A stretch of 64,000 bases of DNA from Mediannikoviicoccus vaginalis (GCF_928097925.1 NZ_CAKMRI010000001.1:1116001-1180000); one strand, 5' to 3'; shown: positions 1 through 9,290, numbered from the stretch's first letter. Made by a program: numbers and translations. The notes: generated by a model not told the origin, from the sequence alone.

Positions 1-676
1 GTATTCTTATAATGTCTCCAAGTTTTAAAACTTCAGGCTTTACAACTTCAGTCTTTCCATCTACAACTAAATTGGCAGACTCGGGTTTCATCTTAACCAA
101 GTTTTTAATTGACTTGGTGGAGCTGTCCACCGCCTTGTCTTGTAAATATTCTCCAAGGGTATAAAGTAACATTACCATGACTCCCTCTTCCCTTTGCCCA
201 ATGACAATGGCACCTAGGGTGGCAATGGTCATTAAAAAGTTTTCATCAAAAATCTGTCCCTTTGTTATATTTATAAAGGCTGTTTTTAGAATTGGAAAGC
301 CCACAACAAGATATGCTATAAGTTCAAGTGCAATGTTAAGGGTATTGTTCTTGTCCTTTATTAAATAAGCCACCGCCATTAGCACTGCAGAAATTGCCAT
401 GGTGATTAATTTTTTCTTTGACTGTGGCTCTTCCTCTTCCTCTTCATCTTCTTCTATTTCATCCACAACTCTAAATCCAGTTCCCGGTTCAATCCTATCC
501 ACTATCTCCTTACAATCTTTAAGGGTCTGTTCATAGTTTCCATCTTCCGTTTCCAAATTCAAAGTGCTATCTATTACATTTACATTTGCAAATTTTACAT
601 TTGGAAGATTTTGTATCTCCCTTTCAATTTTCGCGCCGCAGTTGGCACATTTTAATCCATCTAATTTTATTTCCAT
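1..676 (-). CDS. Heavy-metal P-type ATPase (Zn/Cd/Co exporter type), N-terminal part
   Basis: This is the N-terminal 225 residues of a P1B-type ATPase; the rest lies beyond the window start. Residues 1-70 form a heavy-metal-associated domain with the metal-binding CANC motif at about 10-13. A glutamate-rich linker (about 75-85) is followed by the first hydrophobic helices and the start of the actuator domain. The phosphorylation and ATP-binding domains are not visible. The ATG at 676 lies 3 bases after the stop of the upstream ArsR-family repressor, so the two form one operon. The repressor keeps a complete Zn-type alpha5 site, which favours Zn/Cd/Co over Cu as the exported ion. The family is clear; the metal is inferred. 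Confidence 0.9.
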   Translation of the reverse strand, partial: MEIKLDGLKCANCGAKIEREIQNLPNVKFANVNVIDSTLNLETEDGNYEQTLKDCKEIVDRIEPGTGFRVVDEIEEDEEEEEEPQSKKKLITMAISAVLMAVAYLIKDKNNTLNIALELIAYLVVGFPILKTAFINITKGQIFDENFLMTIATLGAIVIGQREEGVMVMLLYTLGEYLQDKAVDSSTKSIKNLVKMKPESANLVVDGKTEVVKPEVLKLGDIIRI

Positions 677-679
677 AAT

Positions 680-1003
680 CTACTCCATAATGTGGTCAAG
701 ACCACTAGTTATAATTTCACTTATATGTTCGTCATCTAAGCTATAGTAGATGACCTTTCCTTCTCTTCTATTTCTAACAAGCCTCGCATGTTTTAAAAGC
801 CTTAGTTGATGACTAATGGCAGATTGTCCCATATCAAGTACATTTGAAAGATCAGAGACACATAGCTCGCCCTTACCAAGGGTTAAAAGTATTTTTAACC
901 TTGTGGAGTCGGAGAACATCTTGTAAAAGTCCGCCAGGTCATAAATATCTTCTTCTATTGGGAGAGACTCCTTCGCCCTTTCTATATTATCTTTATTATC
1001 CAT
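680..1003 (-). CDS. ArsR/SmtB-family metal-sensing repressor
   Basis: 107-residue winged-helix repressor. The helix-turn-helix spans about residues 48-80 (LCVSDLSNVLDMGQSAISHQ). The alpha5 site of SmtB/CzrA is complete: D91, H93, H104 and E107 with the same spacing (D-x-H, then H at +11 and E at +3). The alpha3 site of CadC/ArsR, which needs a CxC pair, is reduced to one Cys. By family knowledge this pattern senses Zn or Co and releases DNA when loaded. The gene precedes the P-type ATPase and follows a TGAACA-N2-TGTTCA palindrome, so autoregulation of the pair is expected. Confidence 0.92.
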   Translation of the reverse strand: MDNKDNIERAKESLPIEEDIYDLADFYKMFSDSTRLKILLTLGKGELCVSDLSNVLDMGQSAISHQLRLLKHARLVRNRREGKVIYYSLDDEHISEIITSGLDHIME

Positions 1004-1022
1004 CGAACCTCCTTTGAATATA

Positions 1023-1036
1023 TGAACAACTGTTCA
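1023..1036. promoter_or_regulatory. Operator palindrome for the ArsR/SmtB repressor
   Basis: TGAACA and TGTTCA arms separated by 2 bases lie 20 bases upstream of the repressor start, in an AT-rich stretch. This matches the core of known ArsR/SmtB operators. Direct binding is inferred. Confidence 0.75.
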
Positions 1037-1130
1037 TTTGTTATTTTTATTTTACCAATTCAAAATTTTTTTGTCAATACCTTTGCAATCCTTATTGCAA
1101 TAGATTATTATATCTGTAAGGGAGGATGAA

Positions 1131-2609
1131 ATGAAAAATAAATATTTTAGAAAATTAATCGCGATTTTACTTTGTGTATCTTTCTTGATACCACTTAGTT
1201 CAAAATCATTTGCAGCGGAATCTGCAACACCTATACTAGGTAAATCCACAACTACAGTTCACGAAATGAAACTGTGGGCAAAATCAAGAAATGCAAACCA
1301 ATTGTTTATAGACTTGGCTCCACTATACTATTCAGTTTCAGTAAAGAGAGGCGTGGATCCTGCAGTAACCTACACCCAATCCGCAAAAGAGACAAACTTT
1401 TTAAGATTTGGTGGAGTACTAGACGCGTCCTACTTCAACCCATGTGGACTTAAGACAACAGCGGGAGGCGGAGACAAAGACGCATCAGCCCATACTAGAT
1501 TTAAATCATGGGAAGAAGGAATTACAGCACAGGTTGATCACTTGGCGCTTTACGCTGGAGCAAATGGCTATCCTAAGACTGACACACCGGACCCAAGACA
1601 TTTTGATACAATTTGCGGCAAGGCTCCAATGGTGGAAGACTTAGGTGGAAGATGGGCTCCAAGTAAAAACTACGGCATTGAAGTAGTTGAACTTATGAAA
1701 GAGCTGTACACATTCCCATACTCAACTGTAAAGAGAATTTCTGGAACTTCAAGATTTGAAACTTCAGCATTAATAAATAAAAATGCAAATGTGGATTCAG
1801 ATATTGCAGTAATTTCAAATGGGCATTCATTCCCTGACAGTATTGCAGCGTCAATCCTTGCAGGTAATTTAAATGCCCATCTACTATTAAGCGACCCAGG
1901 AAGAGTTACTGGAGAAATTGCAAATAGAATAAACACCGGAACGATTTCAACTGTTTATCTTGTAGGTGGAAATAATTTGCCAGCATCCTATGTAGATACA
2001 CTAAGTTCAAAGGGAATTGAAGTTAAATATTTAAAGGGAAAGAGTAGATATGACACTGCAGTTAAAGTTGCAGAAGAAGACAGCTCAAAGGACATAGTGT
2101 TCTTGGCAAATGGTGTTTTATTCCCAGATGCCCTTTCAATTGCAGGAGTTGCAAAGATGAAAAATGCAAATCTGCTATTTACTGACGGAAAGACTTTAAA
2201 CGAAGATGTAATGAATATAATTAAAGATGCATCAGAAGTTTATTTAGTTGGTGGAGACAATTCAGTATCTAAGGAAATTGAAAATAAAATAAGAAATGTG
2301 GTTTCATCTGTTTCAAGAATTTCAGGAAAGACTAGATATGAAACCTCTGTGCAAATTGCAAACAACTATTACAGCAATCCTGAATATGTACTACTAGCAT
2401 CCGGCGAAGACTTTGCAGACGCCCTTTCAGGAACGGCACTGGCAAATAAATTAAATGCGCCAATTGTTTTAAGTAAGAAGACACAAGCACCAAACGAACT
2501 TATATCTTACTTGAAGTACAAGAAGATAAATACACTTTATATTCTCGGTGGAAATGGTTCCGTTGGTAGTGCAGTGGAAAGACAAGTAAAATCAGTATTA
2601 GATGTATAA
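1131..2609 (+). CDS. Secreted glucosaminidase-like autolysin with three CWB2 repeats
   Basis: 492 residues. A signal peptide (about 1-29, cleavage near SFAAES) is followed by a glucosaminidase-type lytic domain (about 45-195; motifs YTQSAKETNF, FNPCGLK, GGRWAPS). Three cell-wall-binding repeats of the CWB2 family (about 200-490) follow, each with the RISG-x-x-R-(F/Y)-(E/D)-T start and a VYLVGG strand. By family knowledge the first domain cleaves peptidoglycan glycans, and CWB2 triplets anchor proteins non-covalently to the cell wall, as in clostridial surface proteins. GGGAGG lies 4-5 bases before the ATG. The gene stands alone, with a bidirectional terminator after it. The exact bond cut is not determined. 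Confidence 0.88.
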   Translation: MKNKYFRKLIAILLCVSFLIPLSSKSFAAESATPILGKSTTTVHEMKLWAKSRNANQLFIDLAPLYYSVSVKRGVDPAVTYTQSAKETNFLRFGGVLDASYFNPCGLKTTAGGGDKDASAHTRFKSWEEGITAQVDHLALYAGANGYPKTDTPDPRHFDTICGKAPMVEDLGGRWAPSKNYGIEVVELMKELYTFPYSTVKRISGTSRFETSALINKNANVDSDIAVISNGHSFPDSIAASILAGNLNAHLLLSDPGRVTGEIANRINTGTISTVYLVGGNNLPASYVDTLSSKGIEVKYLKGKSRYDTAVKVAEEDSSKDIVFLANGVLFPDALSIAGVAKMKNANLLFTDGKTLNEDVMNIIKDASEVYLVGGDNSVSKEIENKIRNVVSSVSRISGKTRYETSVQIANNYYSNPEYVLLASGEDFADALSGTALANKLNAPIVLSKKTQAPNELISYLKYKKINTLYILGGNGSVGSAVERQVKSVLDV

Positions 2610-2610
2610 A

Positions 2611-2630
2611 AATCTCCCATGCGGGAGATT
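2611..2630. terminator. Bidirectional terminator
   Basis: 8-bp stem AATCTCCC/GGGAGATT with an ATGC loop, A-rich on the left and T-rich on the right. It lies between convergent genes and can serve both. Confidence 0.85.
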
Positions 2631-2635
2631 TTTCA

Positions 2636-3343
2636 TTATGCAGGCTCTTTCGCCTTTATTATTCTCTTTTCCTCTCTTATTCCACTTAATGCATACTTTC
2701 TTAATCTTAGTACAAGATAGGTTACATAAACCAATGTGTATACAACAATGGAAAACTTATTTTTTTCTACATCCATTGAGAATAAAACCATAACATGAAT
2801 ATAGATTAGCATGTAAAATAGATAGGAAAATCTTTGAAGTCTTTTCCAATTTTTTGCCCTCATTTTCTTTCTAACACATTTAAAAGAAGTGATAAAGAGT
2901 GGAATCATTAGGATTATCAGCACAATGCTGATTATTGAAGCCACCTTAACTTGTATCGGCATAAGCTCTGGACTTTTAAAAAAGTTCACAAAATATCTTA
3001 CTCCGAATAAAATATTATGGGTTAGAGCCATTAAACAAGCTATTATGGACATCTCTCCCCTAATTCTATAAAATCTTTTGGTAATATCATTATGCTTTGT
3101 AAAAACTCCAAGATACATAACGATAATAAAAATAGAAGTTGAAATAACACCTCTTTGGAAAAGGTCCACATAGAATTTTAAAACCGGATCTAATTTTTGA
3201 TAATATCCACTGCTATTAATAAGTAACATACCTAGAATTACTAAATAAAAACCTATATAAAAAGTCTTTGTATACTTTTTTAAAAGGTTGGCAGTTAAAT
3301 AGAAAAAAACTCCAGTAATAATAAGTGCTGTAATTAAATTCAT
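2636..3343 (-). CDS. Ferric-reductase-like six-helix membrane protein (predicted heme b)
   Basis: 235 residues with about six hydrophobic helices. It resembles the ferric reductase-like transmembrane domain family (MsrQ/YedZ type): RIRGEMSIIACLMALTHN around 93-110 and WKRLQRFSYLFYMLIYIH around 166-183 carry the family's conserved Arg/Gly, Trp/Leu/Gln and His positions. H109 and H183 are candidate heme ligands. AGGAGG precedes the ATG. It is encoded 64 bases downstream of the multi-FMN protein on the same strand, so the likely role is passing electrons from the membrane to covalently bound flavins outside. That pairing is inferred; the partner quinone or donor is unknown. Confidence 0.72.
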   Translation of the reverse strand: MNLITALIITGVFFYLTANLLKKYTKTFYIGFYLVILGMLLINSSGYYQKLDPVLKFYVDLFQRGVISTSIFIIVMYLGVFTKHNDITKRFYRIRGEMSIIACLMALTHNILFGVRYFVNFFKSPELMPIQVKVASIISIVLIILMIPLFITSFKCVRKKMRAKNWKRLQRFSYLFYMLIYIHVMVLFSMDVEKNKFSIVVYTLVYVTYLVLRLRKYALSGIREEKRIIKAKEPA

Positions 3344-3407
3344 TAAATCCTCCTAGTTAAAGATGCATAACGCCTTTAAATCAAGGCGTTATGTCTTTAA
3401 ATATTAA

Positions 3408-6400
3408 TTATTCAACATTTACCTGTATGGATTTTGTAACCGACTTATTTGAGGCAGTAGTTGTGAATTTTATTCTTACAATGTGAATGCCCTTTTTGTT
3501 CATATTCGGTCCTTTCACAACTTCCATCTCCACTCCATCATCTGGTAAATTCGTTACTAATTCCATATACTCTTCAAGAGTCGGTGCTTGGTCATTAAGC
3601 CTTTTATTAATTCGCGTTAATGAAAACTTAGGCTCGAATTTATCATCATTGTCAACACCTTCATCATAAGCTGAATAACCATCTTTGTCCTTATCTTGAT
3701 AAACAACAAGTTTTATTATTCTTTCAATATCTTTATGGTCTTTTACGCCATAAATACGAATGATATATTCTTTAGTTTCTCCATCTAAAAATTCTTCATC
3801 ATCTATCTCAACTTGACCTTGAATTTTTCCTTCTTCAGCATAGTACTCTAATCCTTCTGGTAAATCGAAAACATCAATGTCTGTTACTCCATCTTTAGCC
3901 TTTACTTCTACATCTATTTCTTGATAGTTAAGAACTTTTTCACCAAAGTCTATATCTAGTACATCTTTCCCAACTATTTTGTAGTGATCTTGATCTTCTT
4001 CATCTGGTATAGAAGGCTCTTCAACTTCTTCGTTCTTAAAGATTATATATATAGCAGATTTCGCATTAATATTTTCTTTATAAGCTTGATCTATTGGTAA
4101 TAATCCAAACTTAAAATCATATTCGTCAATTTCATGAATACTTTCATAGATGTATTCTTTTCCGCTTATGGATGTGATTTTACACTTAACTTTCTTTCCT
4201 AAATCATCCTTGTTTATCTTTACAGTTTGGCTATTGGATATATTCTCTCCAGATTTTTCTGGATTTTCAACCTCTGTCCAAGTTTCACCATTATCAAAGC
4301 TATATTCCATTTTCGCAATATAGTCTGTGCTATAGCTTTCAAAGAATATTGCAAATTCTGCACTTCTCTTCGAACCTTTGTGCTTTATTTTGGCTATTAA
4401 TGCTTGTTGCTTCATTTCTTCAGGAAGTTCCTCGTTATTAGATAGTACCTTTCCAGTATCTCTATCAGTAATTTCTATTCCTTTATTCTCAAAATCCTTG
4501 TATGAAACTTCTTCTCTTTCGCCGCTCTTTTGAATTAATGCAACTTTTACTCCTAAAAGATCTAAAGGTTTAGACTTGTCTAGTCTTAATAGGTTCTGAC
4601 CAGTGTAGGGATTTATTTCATTTGGATTGATTACTTGTATTTCATCAATTGTATTTCCTGTCTTATGATCATTTTCAGAGAATTCCAAAGCTTTGTCTAC
4701 TGATAAAGCAATTCCTCCCGTTGTTAAGGTTGCTCCAGAAACTGCATCCATCATATTTCTACAATTATGCTTAGCTCCTAGATACTCTCTTATTGCTGGA
4801 GATACAAATTCTGCCATCCTAGTATCTTTAATTTCGTCCGCTATTTCTTTACCCAGTAGTTCTTCAGCCTTCTTTTGATGATCTTTTGCTTTTACAATTT
4901 GATCAAGGTATTGTCTATGAAGCTTTAAGATGGCTAGGTTTCTCTTACCCATTTCACCTTTTAAATAAGGAATAGCCTTTTCAGCCATGGTCCTGTATTG
5001 TTCTCCGCTGTATCCGCTTTCACCAATAAATTTAATATCCACGATTTGACCATCTTTTATAGTAACTTTGGTCTTAACTGGACCTCTTGCTTCATCATAA
5101 CCATCACCATGTCCTGTAAATGTACCTGCTTGTAGTTCTTCTACCCTAGTCAGTTTTTGTATATCTTTTTCCACTAGTTCATCTATACTAAGCTTAGGTG
5201 CAGGACTTAGTTTTATTCCAACGGCAGTCGGTCTAGCTACTCCAGTTACATGTTTGGAAATGAATCGTATTTTTGCTATGGTTTGTCCAGCAGTAGAATT
5301 CATATTTGGTTTTCCAACAACTTCTATTGTAACGGATCCATCATCTGGAATGTTTTTAAAAAGGGATTTGTATTCTTCTATTGTTGGCTCTGGGTCACCG
5401 ATATATTTATACAGAATTTTTTCTGTGTAACTTGTGCCTTTAAATAGTGCAGTAAATTCGTTTGCACCTTTTTCTCCCTCTTCGTTGTCGTCAACTCCAT
5501 CTCTGTCCTTGTCTTGGTAAAGTGGCATCTTAATAGCTCGTTTAATATTTTTGCCATCTTTTGTCCCATAAAGTGTTATTTCTATTTCTTTATATGGTTC
5601 GACAAATTTATCATCTGCTATTTCCATTTGTCCTACTATATGGTTGTCTTGTAGCTTTAATCCATTTGGTAGGCCTTCAATTGAATTTATGCTTACTCCT
5701 TTTCCAAGCTTTATTGGTACGTCTTTTATTTTGCTGTGGTTTAGGATTTTGTCTGTAAACTCTATGTCTAGGTCTCCTGCTCCCACTTCTTCCGCTGGTC
5801 CTTGAGGTTTCTGCGGTTCTGGCATAGGTGTAGAAGTCTTCTCTTCTTCAATAGTAATCCATACTGCAAACGAAGCATTTTTGTTATGAGTGTATGAATT
5901 ATCTACACAATCTAGCTTTAATCTTTCAAACCTAATTGTATCTTTAGTTTGATAGCTATAAACCTTGCCTTTTTCACTGGTTGTTCTAACCAAAATGGTT
6001 TTTCCTAAAAATTCTTTCTTAACCTTTATAGTCTGGTTATCCGAAATATTATTTTTATTTTCATCAGCCTTTTTTGGATTTATAACTTCTATCCAAGTTT
6101 GACCTTTATCAAGACTATATTCCATTTTGTTTATAAAGTCTTTACTGTAGTTTCCAAATTTTATAGCAAGTTCAACTTTTCTCTTGGACTCTTTATGAAT
6201 TATTTCCGCATTTAAAACGTGTTTGTTCTTGATTTCATCAGAAAACAACATCTTATCTTTAATTTCAATACCATCTAAACTTTTAATTTCAATATTGTTT
6301 TTAGCAAAATCTTGATAAGAAATAATTTTACTTTCCCCATCTTTGTATACTAATTCAACTTTAAAATCTGTTAAGTCCAACGGTTCATATTTATTGCAAA

Positions 6401-8588
6401 GCAGTTCTGCTTTATGAGTATAAACATTTTTTTGTATTAAGGCGTCCTTGTTAATAACAATTTTTATAGACTCTAAATTGCTACCGGTTTTTGCATCGCT
6501 TTCTGACTTCCCTATTGCGTCATCTACAGATCTTGCCATCCCTCCGGCAGATAAAGTCGCTCCTGATACTGCTTCAAATATATCTCTTGAATTATGATTT
6601 TCAATAAAATAATCTCTTACAACAGGAGAAATAAAATCTATTTTTGTACTGAAAATTCTACTAGCATAATTTTCTCCAATAATCTCTTTAGCTTTTTCCT
6701 TCGGATTGTTTGCTTTTGAAATCAAGTCTACATAGTCCCTATGAAGCTTCATTACCGCAATGTAACGCTTAGCTTCTTTAGGATCTTTAAAGAACTTAAT
6801 TGACTTAATGGCTTTCTCTTTAAAACCTGTTACATCATCTGGATATTTTCCGTTATCATCAATTAAAGTAACATCTTTTATTTGTCCGTTTTCAATTTCA
6901 ACCTTAGTTTGAATTTTTCCGCTTCCAGTATTATATCCATAACCATAACCTGTGTATTCACCAGAAACTAGTTCGCCTTTTCTTGTGATTTCTTTAATTG
7001 CTTCTTCATTTTTCTTGCGTATAACATCACGTGGGTTTGTTTCTTCACTTTCCCCCGGAGTTGGTTTTTCTCCTGGAGTTGGTTTCTCTCCTGGGTTTGG
7101 TTTTTCCCCTGGAGTTGGTTTTTCCCCTGGAGTTGGTTTTTCCCCTGGAGTTGGTTTTTCCCCTGGAGTTGGTTTTTCCCCTGGAGTTGGTTTTTCTTCT
7201 GGCGTCTCCTCCTGAGTACTATTGTCTATTGCATTTTTTAGAGCATCTCTAACTGCCTTTATTATTCCATTGCTTGAGTAAGTTGCTCTTGACACAGAAT
7301 CTACATCCGTATTATTTCTTCCAATTAATCTATTTATTACGTCCCTCGCCATGCCAAAGTATGGATAATCTTCTCCATGATTTAACACTTCTACAGAAGC
7401 TATCTTTCCATCTTTTACTTTTACAGAAACTTTTATAATGCTTCTATAACCATATGCGCTTCCTTCATAACTTCCATCTACTAGCCTAATATTCTTATTA
7501 ACATCTGGTCTAGGTGATCCTCCCGGACTTGGTCCAGGGCTTGGACTCGGACTTGGATTTGGTCTAGGACTAGGTCTTCCTCCACCTGGATTTGGTTTTA
7601 CCTTAGCATTTGGTTTTAATTTTTCTTTCTCCATGCTATCCTTTGAAGGATTTACAAGAGCCTTACTAAGGGCTTCATTAACTGCATTTATAATTGCATT
7701 GCTAGAATAGGTCGCTCCTGAAACAGAATCCACATCTGCACTGGTGCCTCCTATCATAGCATTTACCACACTTTTTGCTCTACTAAAGTATGAATAGTCC
7801 TCGCCATGACTTAAAATTTCTACATTTGAAATCTTTCCTTTTTCTATGGTCACTAAAACTTTGACATAGCTTTTAAATCCATAGGCAGAGCCTTCATATT
7901 TTCCGTCTTTGAACAGTCCATCTTCTATAATTTCATTTGGAGTGTTATCTCTTACTCTAGGTTCAGTAGGCACATTGCCACTACCTCTGCTAAACCTTCT
8001 TTTATTTCGAACTCTTTGACGGTTTTTGTTAAGTACATTTCCATTTCTTCTATTGCTCTTACCACTTTTATTGCTTCTAGAAGATTTTCTACCTGAAACT
8101 TCGCTTGAACCTGCTTTTTCTAAGGCTATGGAAACTGCCTCTTTCAAAGCGTCCGATGAGATAGTTGCACCGGAAACCGAATCAACGTCAGTGCTGTTTC
8201 TATCTATTATGTCATCTAATACGCTTAAAGCGTATTGGAAGTATTCAGGAGTTTCCGCTTGGGAAAGAACTTCTATATCAAAAATCTTTCCTGCTCTTAT
8301 GATTACCCTTACAGTTATGTCACTACTGTAGCCCCTGGCAGTTCCTTCGTATTCACCATCTTGAAGGTTACCACTGCTAGCTACACCTCTTGAAGAATTT
8401 TCATCTTCCATTTCTCTCTCTAATTCCTCATTATTATCTTCACCTTGAGATATAGTTAAATTATTTGATTTCCTTGGAGCCTGTTGACCCTTCGCTCCAA
8501 GAGACATGGTCGTAAATACTATACCTCCAGTGATACTAAGAACGAGCAAGCCGATTAAAAGGGCTTCTAAACTCTTCTTCCTTGTCAT
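3408..8588 (-). CDS. Giant extracellular protein with five FMN-binding domains
   Basis: 1726 residues. One N-terminal membrane helix (about 8-30) puts the rest outside the cell. Three short FMN_bind domains (about 76-158, 228-310, 371-453) and two longer ones (about 541-695, 1153-1303) each end in the motif where ApbE-type transferases attach FMN through threonine: SGAT at 139, 290, 675 and 1284. The third site reads SRAT (433), with Arg for Gly. Basic or Pro/Ser-rich linkers separate the domains, including eight KPTPGE units at 466-513. Residues about 705-1130 and 1305-1726 are related beta-rich modules with Asp-rich, possibly Ca-binding stretches (DKDRDGVDDNEEG, DKDKDGYSAYDEG). No sortase signal or CWB2 repeat is seen. 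AGGAGG precedes the ATG. By family knowledge such flavinylated proteins carry extracytosolic electrons. Confidence 0.88.
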   Translation of the reverse strand: MTRKKSLEALLIGLLVLSITGGIVFTTMSLGAKGQQAPRKSNNLTISQGEDNNEELEREMEDENSSRGVASSGNLQDGEYEGTARGYSSDITVRVIIRAGKIFDIEVLSQAETPEYFQYALSVLDDIIDRNSTDVDSVSGATISSDALKEAVSIALEKAGSSEVSGRKSSRSNKSGKSNRRNGNVLNKNRQRVRNKRRFSRGSGNVPTEPRVRDNTPNEIIEDGLFKDGKYEGSAYGFKSYVKVLVTIEKGKISNVEILSHGEDYSYFSRAKSVVNAMIGGTSADVDSVSGATYSSNAIINAVNEALSKALVNPSKDSMEKEKLKPNAKVKPNPGGGRPSPRPNPSPSPSPGPSPGGSPRPDVNKNIRLVDGSYEGSAYGYRSIIKVSVKVKDGKIASVEVLNHGEDYPYFGMARDVINRLIGRNNTDVDSVSRATYSSNGIIKAVRDALKNAIDNSTQEETPEEKPTPGEKPTPGEKPTPGEKPTPGEKPTPGEKPNPGEKPTPGEKPTPGESEETNPRDVIRKKNEEAIKEITRKGELVSGEYTGYGYGYNTGSGKIQTKVEIENGQIKDVTLIDDNGKYPDDVTGFKEKAIKSIKFFKDPKEAKRYIAVMKLHRDYVDLISKANNPKEKAKEIIGENYASRIFSTKIDFISPVVRDYFIENHNSRDIFEAVSGATLSAGGMARSVDDAIGKSESDAKTGSNLESIKIVINKDALIQKNVYTHKAELLCNKYEPLDLTDFKVELVYKDGESKIISYQDFAKNNIEIKSLDGIEIKDKMLFSDEIKNKHVLNAEIIHKESKRKVELAIKFGNYSKDFINKMEYSLDKGQTWIEVINPKKADENKNNISDNQTIKVKKEFLGKTILVRTTSEKGKVYSYQTKDTIRFERLKLDCVDNSYTHNKNASFAVWITIEEEKTSTPMPEPQKPQGPAEEVGAGDLDIEFTDKILNHSKIKDVPIKLGKGVSINSIEGLPNGLKLQDNHIVGQMEIADDKFVEPYKEIEITLYGTKDGKNIKRAIKMPLYQDKDRDGVDDNEEGEKGANEFTALFKGTSYTEKILYKYIGDPEPTIEEYKSLFKNIPDDGSVTIEVVGKPNMNSTAGQTIAKIRFISKHVTGVARPTAVGIKLSPAPKLSIDELVEKDIQKLTRVEELQAGTFTGHGDGYDEARGPVKTKVTIKDGQIVDIKFIGESGYSGEQYRTMAEKAIPYLKGEMGKRNLAILKLHRQYLDQIVKAKDHQKKAEELLGKEIADEIKDTRMAEFVSPAIREYLGAKHNCRNMMDAVSGATLTTGGIALSVDKALEFSENDHKTGNTIDEIQVINPNEINPYTGQNLLRLDKSKPLDLLGVKVALIQKSGEREEVSYKDFENKGIEITDRDTGKVLSNNEELPEEMKQQALIAKIKHKGSKRSAEFAIFFESYSTDYIAKMEYSFDNGETWTEVENPEKSGENISNSQTVKINKDDLGKKVKCKITSISGKEYIYESIHEIDEYDFKFGLLPIDQAYKENINAKSAIYIIFKNEEVEEPSIPDEEDQDHYKIVGKDVLDIDFGEKVLNYQEIDVEVKAKDGVTDIDVFDLPEGLEYYAEEGKIQGQVEIDDEEFLDGETKEYIIRIYGVKDHKDIERIIKLVVYQDKDKDGYSAYDEGVDNDDKFEPKFSLTRINKRLNDQAPTLEEYMELVTNLPDDGVEMEVVKGPNMNKKGIHIVRIKFTTTASNKSVTKSIQVNVE
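7050..7193 (-). repeat. Eight in-frame 18-bp repeats encoding KPTPGE
   Basis: Eight consecutive 18-bp units encode KPTPGE (one unit KPNPGE) in the linker between FMN domains 3 and 4. Several units are identical at DNA level, so copy number could change by slippage without loss of frame. Confidence 0.9.
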
Positions 8589-9017
8589 TGAAACCTCCTG
8601 TAAAATTTTTTTTAATTACAGCTAGAGTATTAGGATTATGTAATCTATTAAATTCTTTTAAGTTTTAGATTTTAAACTTAGTCACTAATTTAAAATCGGT
8701 TTTCTATCTTAGGTTTATTTAAGTTGTACTGCTAAAAATAATAAAGATTAATTTTCGAAAACCTTTTTATAATTACATAGCCACTTTAATAAACTCTAAC
8801 TTCTGTAACCATATTTATGATATTGATTTCTGTTATCAATGTCAATCTTATATATGTTTATATATATTATCTTTTTGTATTCTATTTCCTATGTGTTTTG
8901 CAAGGTTTATCCACTTAGATGTAACTAGATTTTATTTTTTTAGAGCTTAGATAATTTTTATTGAATTTTTTTGAAATTAGATTTATTCTCTTAGATATTT
9001 TAAGACTAAATAAAAAA
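8589..9017. other. AT-rich intergenic region without a recognisable gene
   Basis: About 430 bases, very AT-rich, with no ORF backed by a ribosome binding site and no tRNA or riboswitch pattern that I recognise. It must hold the promoter of the multi-FMN gene. A CTGTAA/TTACAG inverted repeat (8598-8621) overlaps one end of that gene's AGGAGG and might affect its translation; this is weak evidence. Confidence 0.5.
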
Positions 9018-9037
9018 AATCTTTCATTTGAAAGATT
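9018..9037 (-). terminator. Rho-independent terminator
   Basis: AATCTTTC/GAAAGATT stem with an ATTT loop, followed on the minus strand by a T-run. It directly follows the small glycine-rich membrane protein gene. Confidence 0.8.
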
Positions 9038-9044
9038 CTTTTTA

Positions 9045-9290
9045 TTATTTTTTTATATTCATTCCCACAACCATTCCAATTAACATTCCTATACTTGTGC
9101 CAATTGCAATGTTTTCTGCGCCCCAGGCTGTTCCTACGACTGTACCAAGGCACATTCCTATGGCCATACCCTCTGCCATGGCGTTGTCATCTTCTTTATT
9201 ACTTTCATCTTTGTTTTTAGATTTCTTTATTATGTAAACCACCAATATACATACTAAAATAAGTGGCAGTAATATTCTAAGTATTTTCAT
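9045..9290 (-). CDS. Small glycine-rich membrane protein, unknown function
   Basis: 81 residues from the ATG at 9290, chosen because AGGAGG lies 4 bases upstream; a longer frame from 9359 has no such site. An N-terminal hydrophobic helix is followed by a charged KKSKNKDESNKEDD segment. The C-terminal half has small-residue repeats (GMAIGMCLGTVVG, GTSIGMLIGMVVG) typical of glycine-zipper helices. I do not recognise the family. It appears monocistronic, with its own terminator. Confidence 0.6.
   Translation of the reverse strand: MKILRILLPLILVCILVVYIIKKSKNKDESNKEDDNAMAEGMAIGMCLGTVVGTAWGAENIAIGTSIGMLIGMVVGMNIKK

Noticed and set aside
680-1003. CadC-type (Cd/Pb) sensor
   Set aside because: The alpha3 Cys pair is incomplete, whereas the alpha5 Zn/Co site is intact.
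7050-7193. Possible CRISPR array because of regular repeats
   Set aside because: Units are 18 bp, directly adjacent without spacers, and in frame with a coding sequence.
6952-7252. Two plus-strand repeat-rich ORFs
   Set aside because: They are antisense shadows of the KPTPGE linker; the minus-strand frame is a complete 1726-residue protein with a ribosome site.
8660-9000. Five scattered CTTAG or CTTAGAT words
   Set aside because: Short, AT-rich, irregularly spaced and without dyad structure; likely chance in such composition.
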